A stretch of DNA of 64,000 bases from Parietaria judaica (lineage: Eukaryota > Streptophyta > Magnoliopsida > Rosales > Urticaceae). A program made the position numbers and the translations under genes. Below, in pieces: positions 22,300 to 35,578 of the stretch (positions within the stretch are counted from its first letter, which is position 1; every line of letters starts with the position of its first letter). The stretch covers positions 7,496,001-7,560,000 of the forward strand of contig OX940864.1 of NCBI GenBank assembly GCA_954871525.1, written 5' to 3'. The notes beneath the pieces are model-generated. The model was not told where the DNA came from and did no database searches. It saw only the letters and a program-made list of their open reading frames with translations.

Positions 22300-25200
22300 C
22301 CTCTTACCTGCGGATTTACCATTTTACCCCTCGGGACTTCTGGTATTACAACACGGACGGTTCGTGTGTCAGTTTACGCTATTACCCTCTTTCGCGAACA
22401 GAATTACGCGCCTTTGTTAATTATAATTTATAACATCAGAGCCCCAGTAACTTTCCTCTTTTGGCGTTTGATTTCCCCTAAAACTTAGTAATAAGCAGTA
22501 AAACCCCTTCCAACTTTGAATCTTTGGATATTCCACCCTTGTTAATATATATGTGTATATATATTTCTCATGAACTTATTATGATTTAGTTCTTCTGTTA
22601 TGATTTAGTACCGCAAATAATTTTTTTTAATAGAATTTAGTGTCATAAATGTTCTGGATGACAATATCTAAAAATGTTTTTTGAATAAATTTTTAGATTA
22701 TTTTTTATTTATTTATGTATTTTAAGCTGTCCAAAAATAAGTCAAAAGACTTTCTTGTATCTCAACTCTTAAAATGAGGGAGTTCAACTGCGGAAATAAA
22801 AAATTGAAGGAGCTGCGTCTTATAACAAAGTTGAAGGGACTTACACAATAAAAAATAAAAAAAATTTAAGAAACTCTTGATAAAAATTAGTTATGTACTT
22901 ATGTTCAAAATGTACATAAAGATTTTTTAGAATTGATATTCAATAAATTAATTTTAATTGAAACGAATAAATTAATAATTTTGATAATTGAAAAAACTAT
23001 TTGATCTCAATAATAATATATAAACTATACATAAAATTATAATGTATAAACTTTTTAGAGTTTCGAGGATTAAATAAATAATTTCAGATTTTCACCGACG
23101 AACTTCGCAATGGGATCAAGATCAACTATCAAATGCCAACCAATAAAATCTTGCCACGTTTCACATCGCTGACTTTATTCGGTGAGTCAAACAGCCATCA
23201 GTTTTTTTTAGACATTAAAGTATGACTCGACGAATGCTTGATTGGTTTCATAATTCATTGAACATCTTTAATCTTTTTTTACCTTTATCATAAAGAAATT
23301 TTAATGTTGTTTTATGTAATTCATTATTAATTAGTATCGTTATATCCTCAATTAATGCAATATGTGTTAAAGGCGGCTTTTACGCAAAGAGAGACGCTTC
23401 TCCATGTTATTTCATTCGCTCTCTACTTCTATTTTTCAATCTAATAGTCAAATTGAAACGTTTGATTAGCCAAATAGTCAACCTTTATTTTTTCTTTGCA
23501 AAATAGCCAAATTGATGAGGTGACTATTTAATAACATATTTTATTCCTATAATACTCTTTTAACATATTAACGTGTATTAACAAAGTTATTTTTTTTAAA
23601 TAAGAACATTTAATACACGTTAATACACGTTGATACAAGGGTAATACGGTCTTTCGTGATTTATTAATGTGGTTGATTGACTATTTGGCAATATTAATAA
23701 AAAAAATTGACTATTTTGCAAAATAATTTTTCTAGTTTGGCTATATGGTTATAGAGCCCTTAAATTAATATATTCACAATAATACATCAAATTTATTGAC
23801 AATTTCCATTCGAAAAGTTTATAAACAATTAAATATCAAATTTATGGATTAGTCATAAACTTGTTAAAGATTGCGATTCCGTGAGCCCGTGATTAGTATT
23901 CAAAACTCTTAATTGTGTTTTAATTATTATAAACACATTAGCTGAAAATGACATGATCAATTCTCAACACTCGTCGCTTAGAAGTAAATTGATCAATAAA
24001 TAAAATATAAATAAATGACGATTACGTGTAAGTCCAACACTCGTCACACTGTGGCGTTCTTAATTTTCATTCTGAATGTTATTTAAAATTTAAATAGCAA
24101 AATAAATTATTTTATCATCTTTGTTTGAAGAGTTTGACGCGTATTATACGCGGAGAGAGAGTGTTTGTCCATGTTCCGTTGACTGCCACGTCAGCTGAGG
24201 TTTTCGTTTTCGTCCTTGTACTATTTCAAGGCGGTCATATAGAATCTTTTTGTTTTCCTCATTTGCCCTTCATATTGACTTTTCAACGCCAGCCTTGGAA
24301 TTAAATACAGCGGTATTTTCGTAATAATGCATTTTCTTCTAGTTTCGGTTTATTTTTCGTAATTACGCCCTACATATTTACCTTCATATTATTTGGGTAG
24401 ATTTTTCTCTATGTATTTGTGGTTGTAATTGTTTTTGTTGCAATCACGGTTCTACAACTCGTAAAATACTTGGGGTCAAGAATTCTGTATAAAATAAATA
24501 AAAAACGATTAAGACCTTGCACGAACACGGCACGTTGAGGTATTCAGTAGAAATACATTAAAAGTATACTCTCATTACGTATGTATATACCCCACGTGTT
24601 GACACTCATTCCTACATCGATGAGCTGACTCAGCACTTGAACACACACTTGCTCGCAATTAACTAGCCAATCCATTTCTAATCAATAAACTAACAAATGA
24701 TTAGGACATACGGTTCATGGGATACAACTTATAAGCTATAAAATAAATTACTTAGCTTTATTAAGACATGGTTTAATTAAATGAACACACTCTCTCTTTG
24801 ATTAGGACACTATAGGCTATAAGCTCACACCGTTGGATCAAACATATGATTTAAAAAAAAAAAAAAAAAGAAGAAAAAAAAAAAGCCTAAGCTAAAAAAC
24901 AATGACTCCGTTAAATTAGAACATATGGTTTATGAAAAGAGTTCAACGGTTGATATGTTTGAAGCTTTATAGTGTAAGCTGAAGAATTGAAGATTAATCA
25001 AGGTTTCTGCGTAATGGACTTTGAAATGGTTTTCTTTTCTTTCAAAGTTATTTTTTACGTAAAATTACTGTGTCGATTTATCTGTCATTTCGTTGCCGTT
25101 TTGCATTTAGCTTATAAGAATAATTCATGCTAATATATATATATCTATATATATATGGCATACGTCATTAATCCAACATTAGAGCATGAATCATTATTTA

Positions 25201-25410
25201 AGATTAACATGAAACCAGAGAAGAAAAAAAAAAAAAAAGAACAATTCTCACAGGACAATTCAAAAGCATGACTACTCTACAATAATTTGATTACATGAAG
25301 TCTGTGAACCACCGCACACAAAGTTCAGAGAAACAAAACGCAGGAATCTACCAAAAGTGTACCCGGTTTTCCGTTTCTTCCTCTAATTTCTATGACGGGT
25401 TATTACCTTA
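22300..25410. other. 3.1-kb spacer between calmodulin copies
   Basis: No gene recognised. 23400-23760 has imperfectly inverted stretches containing forms of AAATAGCCAAA/GACTATTTGGC and may be an old MITE. The rest is AT-rich, with poly-A runs near 24853 and 25225. Confidence 0.5.
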
Positions 25411-27247
25411 TCATTTCGCCATCATAACTTTGACGAACTCCTCGTAGTTGATCTGACCGTCGCCGTCAACATCGGCCTCGCGGATCATCTCGTCAACCTC
25501 CTCGTCAGTGAGCTTCTCTCCAAGGTTGGTCATCACATGGCGGAGCTCAGCAGCGGAGATGAATCCATTCTGGTCCTTGTCGAAGACCCGGAAGGCCTCT
25601 TTCAGCTCCTCCTCAGAGTCGGTGTCCTTCATCTTCCTAGCCATGAGGTTCAAGAACTCGGGGAAGTCGATGGTGCCGTTTCCGTCAGCGTTGACCTCGT
25701 TGATCATGTCTTGAAGCTCGGCTTCGGTCGGGTTCTGCCCCAGTGATCTCATCACAGTTCCCAGTTCCTTCGTGGTGATGCAGCCTACATAATTATGTAG
25801 TTACGTTATAAAAACGTGCACTCTTCAGTCCGAAAAAAAAACAAAAAAAGTGATCAACATAAAAAACAGAGCATAAACACTGTCAAGGCTTTGAAGACGT
25901 TTTGAGCTTTTGATAGAATTTTTGGGTCCTATATAAGCAGTTAACTTCCTACATTGAGTTACATTCTGTCGGAGAAAGTTTCTTCCAAGACATCTTATGG
26001 AGAATGCGCATCTTGCTATCGAAGGAATGCCATTTCGTGTACTTTGGGTTGATTATAAAGAGTGTTCGGGAATCTCGTTTTTGGTAGATTCCGTTTGCCA
26101 ATTATATAGTGTTTGGTTCTGCCAAAGGTTCCATCAAAATTATTTCACTTCCCCCGCCTTCATCTCTAGAGTTTGTTCCAGATAACTAAAATTTAACGGA
26201 AAACCCCTTGTCCTTGATGGCTAAATATGAACTATATCGACTCAAAAACATGTATCAACATATTAAAAAACCAAACATAAGATGTTAAGGATGAAAATAT
26301 TCAAATCCCACCTTCAAAACCAAAGGGTTGGCTTGTTCAGAAAGAGAAAAAAACATCGAGGATAAATTAACTGGTAATTGGGCTTTCTGAAACTCTAACG
26401 AGACACCAAAAATGGGAAGAACGAACTTTTAGTACCGTAACATGAGGAATTGGAGTTGGGCACGGCTACAAGACATCTTCGTATATGCATAGAAGATTTT
26501 CTATAACAATTATGGTTAAATCAAGAAGACTTACGACCATCAATAAGCACAGGTAAAGAAGATTTCTTTTAGCTATAAGCATGTAAATTTCTCACTATCT
26601 CAAGGACATTTTCCTTTCATATATTTATAAGGAACGAAAAAATCGCAATAGAGGATAAACCAAAAGACATTTGAAGGGAACAAAATTAGTTGCTTATATC
26701 ATTTTGCACCATAAATTTTAAATAATTTTATCTTGATAAAGTTGATTTGAACATGACGGGTATTGCAGCGAAATCGCCACCGAAATCACGGTTGCATGGC
26801 CGTGAATTTCGTGGCGGCCAGCCACAAAACCAGCGGCCGGGAGTTGACGAAACTCGGGAAAATTGGCCATGGAAGCCAATTTCCAGCTGCTGGCCAGGTC
26901 TAATTGCAGCCTAACAACATTTCAAGATTCACCCAGGGAAAATTAACCTAATTCAATCCTGCTCTATTTCACAGATATCTTGCTTTATCATATCAATCAA
27001 TCTCCATAAAATCTACATTATGAGATCACCCGAAACAAATCAGATCAGTCATGAGTTCAAATCCTAGAACAAAGCGAAGATAAGGAAAGAAGCTCAAAAA
27101 CAAAAAACTGGAAAGATTCAAAACCATCAGAGGCTAGATCTGAAAAAGCAAAGATCTGAGAGAGATCGAACCATCGCCGTCCTTGTCGAATAGGCTGAAG
27201 GCTTCCTTGAACTCGGAGATCTGGTCGTCGGTGAGCTGATCCGCCAT
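25411..27247 (-). CDS. calmodulin, copy 2, with Asp57Asn in EF-hand 2
   Basis: Second calmodulin gene in the same orientation, with the same intron position. Exons are 27172-27247 and 25411-25784; the intron is 1387 bp. The 149-residue product is identical to copy 1 except for one change: EF loop II reads [12 protein letters not shown] where copy 1 reads [12 protein letters not shown]. The changed residue is Asp57 counting Met (Asp56 of mature calmodulin), position 1 (X ligand) of the loop. The codon is GAC in copy 1 and AAC here (minus strand, around 25690). Asp at this position is nearly invariant in calcium-binding EF-hands, so weaker binding at site II is expected. The otherwise perfect frame and the many synonymous changes argue for a maintained gene, not a pseudogene. 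Confidence 0.96.
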
Positions 27248-27360
27248 TGCTGCTTGGCTAGTGATTTTCTTGGCCGAGAAAATTAGTATATAAAAGCTTA
27301 TTGGGATTAGTTTTCGCCTTTTTGGGTCTGCAAATGCAAATGATACAAAAACAATAAGCT

Positions 27361-27415
27361 ATTTTTATAGGAAGCCACCGCGTACTTTGACTTGACCTTT
27401 AAATATGGGGCCCAC
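27361..27415 (-). promoter_or_regulatory. calmodulin copy 2 core promoter: TATA box and GGGCCCAC element
   Basis: TATAAAAAT on the minus strand at 27361-27369 and GTGGGCCC at 27408-27415 repeat the arrangement found upstream of copy 1. Spacing is similar, and the flanking CCTTTAAA and TTATTCTA words are shared. Confidence 0.65.
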
Positions 27416-27914
27416 TTTATTCTAGTTTTTTTTTATTTTCTATCAAATTTTATTCTTTGCCCATCGAAACTTCTATGAATTTCCGGTGGGCCGGCATTAA
27501 TTAGGAGTGAAACCGACTCGGACCCAATTCTTGTCCGTTGGGATTCCAATTCTAAATATTTCCTGTTTTATTTTCAAATTGGAACTGTGATTAATATAAA
27601 GTTCTTTATTTTTTAGAGGCTTAATTCCGGACTGAATTAGAGATAAATTTGGGAAAAAAAACAAAATATTATGTCCAAAATACCAAACTTTTAAGGGTAA
27701 ACTACGGCTAATGTAATTAATGTTTGATCGACTGCGGATTATGTACCCAATTTTATTTTCGACGGCTAATGTACCCATAGTTGATTTTGTTAGATTTTTT
27801 TTCGTGTTATCCGTCACTTGACCGTCAGCAAGTGATTCCTCATATATATCTACAGTTTTTGTATTTTTGGCATAACTCACTCATTTTTTGTAACGACCCA
27901 ACCAAGCAGATGTA

Positions 27915-28958
27915 ACGACCCAATCACCCAACGATTTACTTACGATCGCTACTTCATATATATTTTAGTTTATCTTTAATTTATGAAAATCAAAATTTTA
28001 AAATTTCATGTAATTCGTTTTTCGTATAATAAGAAATCTTATTTAGATATATAAAATTTTCCGAAATTCGTAAATAATTCTTTAATTTAAAATATGGTTT
28101 GAAACTTAGATTTGAAAGGCAAGAGAAAGCTTGAGACTTTAGAGAGAGATGGATTTTGAAAGATGGTCGGAAAAAAAGAACGTTAACAAGCCGAGATGGA
28201 TGCGGAGTTTGAATGAGAGATGCATGGAGGTAACGGGAGAGCTTATCCTTAATAGACCTCGTCCTCGGTTCTTGTTGGTTTCAAATATCATCAGCGAAAA
28301 AGTGGTAGTGGAGCACCTTCTGGGATGAGAAAAATGATGGTGTACACTTATGGAGTTTCCATGATTTATTTAAACATCGGTATTAATTGTGTAGATCTGA
28401 TTATATATTAGTATATCGCATAGTCAATAGGTATACAATACGATTTTCATAAAAAAAAATATTTATGTACCACTCAAAATTTAAATATTATAAATAAATT
28501 TTTAGAAGAAAAGTGATTTTCTTACTAAGATGAAGATTAAGAGGAGTTTTGAACAATTATGTAAGAACTGATGTAAAAACTTGATAAAATTGCAAATTTT
28601 TATCAAAGTTAAAATTTAGAACTTCAAAAGCAATATTAATGAACCGTCCTTATGCCAAAAGAAGATTGATATATCGAGAGATTAAAAACCTTGGTACCGA
28701 CTAGGGCTGGAAATTTTATATCCGTTTCTTGGATTTTTCCCAGTTCTGGTACCGATTCCAGACTAGTTTAAAAAAAAAAAATCCAAGAAATTTGTTTAAG
28801 AGCGAGAAAATTTTATATATCTAATTAAGATTTCTTATTATACGAAAAACGAATTACATGAAATTTTAAAATTTTGATTTTCATAAATTAAAAATTATGA
28901 TAAACTAAAAAATATATGAAGTAGCGATCGTAAGTAAATCGTTGGGTGATTGGGTCGT
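27915..28958. mobile_element. MULE-like foldback element with ~150-bp terminal inverted repeats
   Basis: The first ~147 bp (27915-28061, starting ACGACCCAATCACCC) recur in reverse complement at about 28805-28958 with only small differences. Flanks are GCAGATGTA on the left and CAGAATGTA on the right, which match except for a one-base shift. This suggests a decayed 9-bp target duplication as made by Mutator-like elements. The 740-bp interior has no coding capacity I can recognise. Confidence 0.75.
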
Positions 28959-30517
28959 CAGAATGTATCACATATTATTTTGGTATAGAAAAAAAATAAA
29001 AAAATTGTGACTTTATATGATATATTATGTAATATTTTGTGAGAAAATGAAAGAAGATAATATAATGAACCAGTTAGTTTATTAAAAGAATATTATAACG
29101 CGTAGTTGGTTGGACTAAATATGTTGCATTGCAACACCCCAAATTTGACATGTTTAGTCAATGTAGGCAAAGAGTAAAAATATAGACATATGGTTAACAT
29201 TAAATATTGGCGTAAGATACGCCGCCAATAAGGAAGCATAATGTGGCGCCATTTTCAATCGAGTAAGTCAATTTGTTTAGTGATGCTATTAATTTGAATA
29301 TTTGATTTATTTAAGAGTAAGTTGGGCTATTGGCTACTCCCTCATCAAATATATATGGTATGCATTCATGATCTTTTCCTTATGAAAATGGCAAAACATT
29401 ATGCTTCCCTTCTCCATCAGAAATATTAAATTAAATGATAGCATCCTCACGGAGGAAGGAATTCGTATCAAATATATACATTTTTTTTGTTATAGTATCA
29501 AATATATACAATTGATAGCATTTGTTGTTCAAAATTTGGGTCATCATTGGTGGCTTTCGCACTCGGATTTTTCTTCGTGTAATGTAAACGACGACATTTG
29601 TTCGAGAGAGAACTTTAAGTTTCGATAGTTCTCTTCTCTTTTGGTTTCGTTTGTAATCTTTGATATCTTATTTATATTATTATGAGCCTCGGTTCTTACT
29701 TTGTGTTCTTTGGGTGCCAACCTAGTTAGGATCCAAATTCACTCAGCAAGATTTCGAGCTTCCATCTTTAACTGAAAAACAATAGCATTCTCACGGAGGA
29801 AGGAATCTGTATCACGAAAATGGCAAATACATATTCTCAATTATAATTTTGTATGGATTTTTGACCCTTTTATTATCAAAATGGAGAGACTAATCTCTCG
29901 ATTATCGATTTCGAGCGGATATGGTCTCTATTCAATCAAGAATATTAAATAAAATAAAATATATATATAGATATTATATCTTAGAATTCATAATATACGA
30001 TTTCATTTTTATAAGTAAAAAATAAAAGTGTCTCGATAATTTAAAAAAAAAATTACCTATATCGATTATAAATTTAAAATTTTAATTATTCACCAAAAGT
30101 AGAAGTTTTTTTTATTATTAATGAAATACTCATTTTGTACAAATTTTTCTAAAACTAGCAATTTTAGTACACACAATGAGTATTTTTCAAAAACAAAAAA
30201 TTGTGACTAAATGGGCATTTGTACGTACCATTTCCTTTAAATTTATCATTTTAAACAAATGAAAGAAGTCATGCAACGCAATTTAGCCAATTGCCTTGCT
30301 CAATGATTCTCACCAAATTAAACAAACACTAGAACTTTATTTTGATTTCAAATCAAGATACAAATCAAGCACTCACTAAAATATAATGACTAATACCTTC
30401 TTCTAATTTCAAATACAAGCAAACAACACTATCATTTGTTTTTCTTCTTCTCAAGGTATACATGTAAAAAAGACGAAAGAAATTGAAATTACACCTATGG
30501 TTAATTAAGCACACAGA
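28959..30517. other. intergenic, no gene seen
   Basis: AT-rich spacer. A short direct repeat (GTATCAAATATATACA twice near 29465-29510) and low-complexity stretches are present. No exon or clear element boundary was found. Confidence 0.55.
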
Positions 30518-33500
30518 CTAGAAACATAGTCTTCTCTTACAAGCCTCGAACGGAATCGTCGACGGAATCGAGTACTTGGAAATTCCGTAGAAGAATCTCG
30601 ATGACCCGAAATCGACTACGATGTCTTCGATCAACTCTCCGAAGATGTGATCCTGCAAAGCCAACGCTATCCTTCCCTTCTCTCTCTCCTCGCCCCAATG
30701 TATGTTTCTGCATACTTCTTCCACACTATCTCTCATTGCTCTCTCGCCGATCGGCGCCCTCACTTGCGACGGTGCGTGTGAATACGACGGTGCATGGAAG
30801 ATCGTCGTTGCCGGTTTTCGTTGGAGCGATTCGTGCGTGATCCGGTTGATAATGCTTCGACTGATGGCGAAGTTTTCTTCTTCTCCTGGATGTCGTCTGA
30901 TGATCGATTGAGGCTCTATAGCAAATTGAGAGGAAATACGTTTTGCGTTATTTTATACTAAAAGAAAAGTATACTATAAATGTAAAAATAAAATAAATTG
31001 AGAGTGAAAGACCAGAATATTAATAAGAATAAATTTACAAAAGTTGTATCGATTTATACTTTTTTTAAATTTTGTTAGGGCAAAATACGAATTCCAAAGG
31101 GTAAAATAATGTGTATGAAGCACTAAATAAGTATAACTAAGACAGACGGAGATAAAAAATTTAAGGCTCAAAAGATAAAAATTAAAATTAAAAAAAAAAA
31201 CTAAAAAAAAAAACCCGAAAACTTGGAGGACCACGATCCTAGAATCTTCGGTAATTGCGATAAAAATATTAAGTGTGAAATTTACGTTTTCAATTAATTG
31301 TTTTCAATATGTCTCCGTTAACGTTAAGTAAGTCATATATACACATACATGCTTCATATTGAAATATGTAATATGAGAAATCTTATAGAGAAAAATGTTA
31401 ATTTGATTTGTACATGTGTAAAATAACTTAACATTGATTGAAAACACATGAAGCAAAATTAATCAAAAGCACAAATTTTACGATTTTGAATATTTATTCA
31501 ACGCGATTAAAAATAAGTGGGCAAAAAGTGAATATTTTATTGCAATCGTTCAATTTCAATACAGTTCCGTCGCTGATGGCAAGATTAATGGTAAAGAGCA
31601 ATGGGTTATTATGAGAATTCCATGTATTTATGGGATAATGGGAGTGTATATGCATGCACGTGGTTGGGGGTTGGGTCACGTGCAGCTGCACCGAGGGAGC
31701 AAGTACTCGAGTGGGTTTGTATTTGGGCGTCACTTTTAGGCACATGCATTGTCGTTTTACTAAAGCCATATATATATACACCAGAAGAATGATGGCTTCT
31801 CAAACCCTAGAGTGGAGTGGACCATGTGACAAAAGGTTTTTCTAAACGTTATATAAAGTTATTTAATCATTTAGCTTTGTTTCTTTGTATCAAGCTCATC
31901 CATGGCGGTTCTTCTGACTGGCTCGCCAAACACATGCCCTGTAAAAAGCCACGTCTTGCCAGCTGATTAAAGCCATTAAAGCTGAACTCTCTCTCTCTCT
32001 GCTTCTTTTACTCTTTTTTTTTTTCTTTTCTTTCTTTCTTTCTTTCTTTTATTTAAACAACCTTTGACTCTATTATGAAGGAATTACTGGCTAAACAAAT
32101 AATCACATGGTCTAATCACTCTAATCTATGACTAATTGACACTTTCTTCCTTAATTTTCGTTGTAGTCATAAGTAATAACTAACAACCAACTATTTTTTA
32201 TTATTATTTTCATATGAAGACCCTAACTACTATTTTTTTTACCTTAAAACTTCACAACGTCGTATATTTATTACAAGGTAAATACATGCGAAGTAGTACT
32301 TTTTAAAAAAATATAAAACTCCACGGCATATTCTTATTTTTTCGTGGTAAGAGTACCAAAAATAAATCTTCTAATGTCACCGTAAGTTTCAAGTAGCTTC
32401 CGTTATGCTTCATCCGTCAAATGACACTTGTCGCATTTTCACACGATCACGTATTCCCAATAGGGGGTTGGCATCACAACAACGGAATAACACCGAGGTC
32501 GTTGATGCTAATCCTGAAGTCGAATTACAATGATCCCACTCAAGATCGTCTAGGGTATGTTTACTAAAACAATACCGAAGTCGGAGATGCTAGCTCCGAA
32601 TGTGGGGTTACAAACTCCGACTTCGAGGTTAGCATCTTCGAATTCGAGAGAAAGTGGAATATGTGGGCGTGTAAAAAGGTCAAAAGTTGCATTCGACGGA
32701 TGAATCATAATGGAAGCCATGCATTTGGAATTTACGGTGACACAAAAAGTTACTTTTAATTAGTACTTTTATCACGACGATATAGGATTAAGAATATGCC
32801 GCAAAATTTTACATATTTCAAAATACTTTTGCCTGTATTTACCTTATATTATATATATATATATAGTTTTTATATGTTTTTTTTTTTACTATGACCACTT
32901 TATTATGGGTTAATATGACTATAAACAGGATTAAAATTCAATATCAATTATTTTGCGTTTTCTTAAAAATTATGTCAATTTTTTTCTTTCAATTTTATCA
33001 AAATTCATATGTGCAATCAAGTTTGGATACATTTTACAAATTTCTATTACATTGGTACTATTATTTAATACAATGTTTTTATAATTAGACATCTTTATAG
33101 AAGTTGTCACTTCAGTTGATGAGTAGGTTGAGCTTGAATAAGTTTGTATAATGGAGAACAGTAACAAGAAATCAATATGTCTCCCACCCACTAATAGTAA
33201 TGATAAATGATAAATGATAAATATATATTATATATATATCCTCACTTGGAATTCTAAAATTACTGTTCTTTTGCTTTATTATTATTTACTTGAGAAAAGC
33301 ATTTTTTCTCTTGGACATTACTATTGATTTAGGACATTCAATTTAATATTATTTAATTTCAGGTGTGATTGTGAATGGTATGAGTGTGTTTGTTGCTATA
33401 AGTTTAATACTAGGTCTTCTAATGAAAACGAGTACAAGAGAAGTGTACTCTCCGATGTTCTCACAAATAGAGCTAGTCTAAAGATAGTTATTGTTGTTTT

Positions 33501-35578
33501 TGTCCTTAGCTTTTTTTGATGCTACACTACACATGTGATAAGTTTAGCTTATGTTGCCATGTAATTATTTTCAGGTATTATTTCCTTAATATAGGGTATT
33601 ATTCAATGCTGTATTTTATTAATAAAAGATCCAATTATTGTATTTTAGTATTTTATAAGAAAACAATTAATATATCTTATTTTAGAGTGTAAAAAGTGCA
33701 CTTAATGAATATTTGCTACTCACCTTTTGGTAGTGGCAAAAATTAACTTTTAACCATATTTACCGCTTCAAAGATTATTAAAATAGAAAGAAAAAAAATC
33801 GTTAATCAATATATATGTATTGCAAAAACTCATTCACGTAAGCATTAAGCAAGAGAGGTTATAAAGATAGTAAACCATAAATCACTAAACACGCTGTTTA
33901 ACTATTATATAATTCTAGATCAATTGAGCTTCAGTTATATACGGTAAATCATTTACGGTTTAATTTATTTTATAATAACTGTATACTGCTTACGAACGAT
34001 ATATGAGTAGTTTAGTTTTATTAAAAGCATTTAATATTAAACAATCGGTACTTTATTGGTATATTAGGTTTAGGTTACAAAATTAGTTTATAATTTTTTC
34101 TTCAAAGTAATTTGTACTGTTTGTCAATTAGTAGGTCGATCTGAACATTATATAGAAATTAGAAACAGACAAAGCTATAAATAAAAAGAAATTTATATTC
34201 TCATGCATAGCACATCTAAAATTAAACAAGAAAACACGCACGTACCGTGACTAAACGACAGTCGTTTTGAGATGTGACTACTCAATGGAAGCGAACGATT
34301 CGTCGCGAACTCGTCCAGAACGGAAACCGGACTCGGTCTCTCGTCGTTACCCACCTCCAAACCCTTGACGCCGTGAAATCCGCCGTCAAATGCCGCCGGC
34401 GCCGGAGGCGGTGGACGGAGAGGCTCAGTCGTGCGAACAGCCTCGATAATCTTCTTCAGCTCCTTCAGGTCCCGATCGCACTTCTCTAGAGCCCCGAGAA
34501 GCTGTTGTCGCCGATCCACCGGAGTATTCTCCTCCTTAGCCGGAAAATTCCCCATCGGAGACGGAATCTTTGTCGCAGGCGGAGGGTCTTCGAGCCCCAT
34601 CAGCCGAGCGACGAGATTCTCTCCGGAGAATCTATGGACAGTGGAGTTTCCAGCGATCATCGTCTGGTCTTGTCTGACCTCTGACAGAGATACATTGGCT
34701 TTTGCCGAAGAGGAGGAAGAAGGCGGCGAAGGCTTTGTCTTTGCGCCGTTCTTTTGTTGCTTTTTCCCTGAAAATCACGTCGAACTCTACATTTCACGAT
34801 CATATTGTTGAAAAAAATTGCAGTTAAACGAAAAATTACAAGCGTCAACCAATTGGAATGTTAATTACTTAAAAAAGTTGGAATGCTCGTAAATCGTAAT
34901 AATTGTGAGCGTTCACGAAAAATTGAATTCGATTTTACTATTGAAGTTTAATTCTTTGGATACTTCAAAAGTATAAATGCTTAATTCTCGAAATGCTAAA
35001 TAACAAGAAGAAGAAAGAAAAAAACAGAAAAGCTAGCTTGCTCATCATTAATGGTTGAACATATGAGAAAAAAAAAATTGGACCAAATAAAGTAACACAC
35101 TTCACATACTAATAAAACCCGAAAACCGAAATGGGAAGATCTTTTCCGGATCATAATCTATGCACAAATTTTGGACAATTTAAACGACAGAATTGTATTT
35201 TGTTTTTGGTGATGAAGGGTATGAAAAGCTTGCTTGGCCATTAATGGCTGCGTATATCCACCATATTAAAGTAACACACTTTTCTTGCTTTTGGCCATAA
35301 ATTATCCAATACGAACAAAACCCAGAAACCGAGTTGTTGAAAACCTTCTTCAAAATCATACGATATAAATGAGAATAAGTGTAAAAATTAAGGAAAAAAG
35401 AAGAAGAGAGAAGATTGTGAAGAAGAGAGAGACCGAAAGTGAGGAGCTTAGTGCGATTGTGGTAAGAGGAGAGGAAGTGGAAGAAGCCTGACATACAGCC
35501 CACTGCCTTGGCCTGCAATTTCTCCTTCGCATTTTCTGTGTTGGCACTCGATGTTCTTAGGCTCTCTTGTCTCTTCAT
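30518..35578 (-). CDS. TRM-like / DUF4378 domain protein
   Basis: Exons 35434-35578, 34246-34767 and 30518-30915 join in phase (145, 522 and 398 bp), giving 354 residues. The first exon encodes KAVGCMSGFFHFLSSYHNR. Residues 98-109 read NLVARLMGLEDP, the conserved motif of TON1-recruiting-motif (TRM/LONGIFOLIA-type) proteins, which link to the microtubule-organising TTP complex. A middle block has LGALEKCDRDLKELKKIIEA and the conserved PSPVSVLDEF. The last exon has VEEVCRNIHWGEEREKGRI followed by ALQDHIFGELIEDIVVDFG, the C-terminal DUF4378 signature. It is much shorter than classical TRM proteins (often 700-1000 residues), so it belongs with the small DUF4378 proteins; a cytoskeletal role is inference. 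The 3.33-kb second intron holds a foldback element. The exon 2/3 junction rests on phase and splice sites only. Confidence 0.82.
32275..32845. mobile_element. foldback MITE inside intron of the DUF4378 gene
   Basis: The two ends are imperfect inverted copies over roughly 200 bp. They begin AAGGTAAATAC and end GTATTTACCTT, and share CGGCATATTCTTA, TGTCACCGTAA and TTCATCCGTC blocks in inverted order. The ~570-bp size and lack of coding sequence fit a non-autonomous foldback element. The target duplication could not be fixed, so the edges may be off by some bases. Confidence 0.7.

Noticed and set aside
23400..23770. MITE between the calmodulin genes
   Set aside because: Repeated AATAGCCAAA/GACTATTT words are in inverted order, but arms are short and imperfect and no target duplication was found.
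30601..30911. Two plus-strand open frames over the last exon of the DUF4378 gene
   Set aside because: The minus-strand frame has the DUF4378 signature and in-phase splicing; the plus frames are shadows.
31903..31970. ATG-initiated start (MAVLLTGSPN) inside the DUF4378 intron
   Set aside because: Only about 22 codons before a stop, with no splice continuation found.
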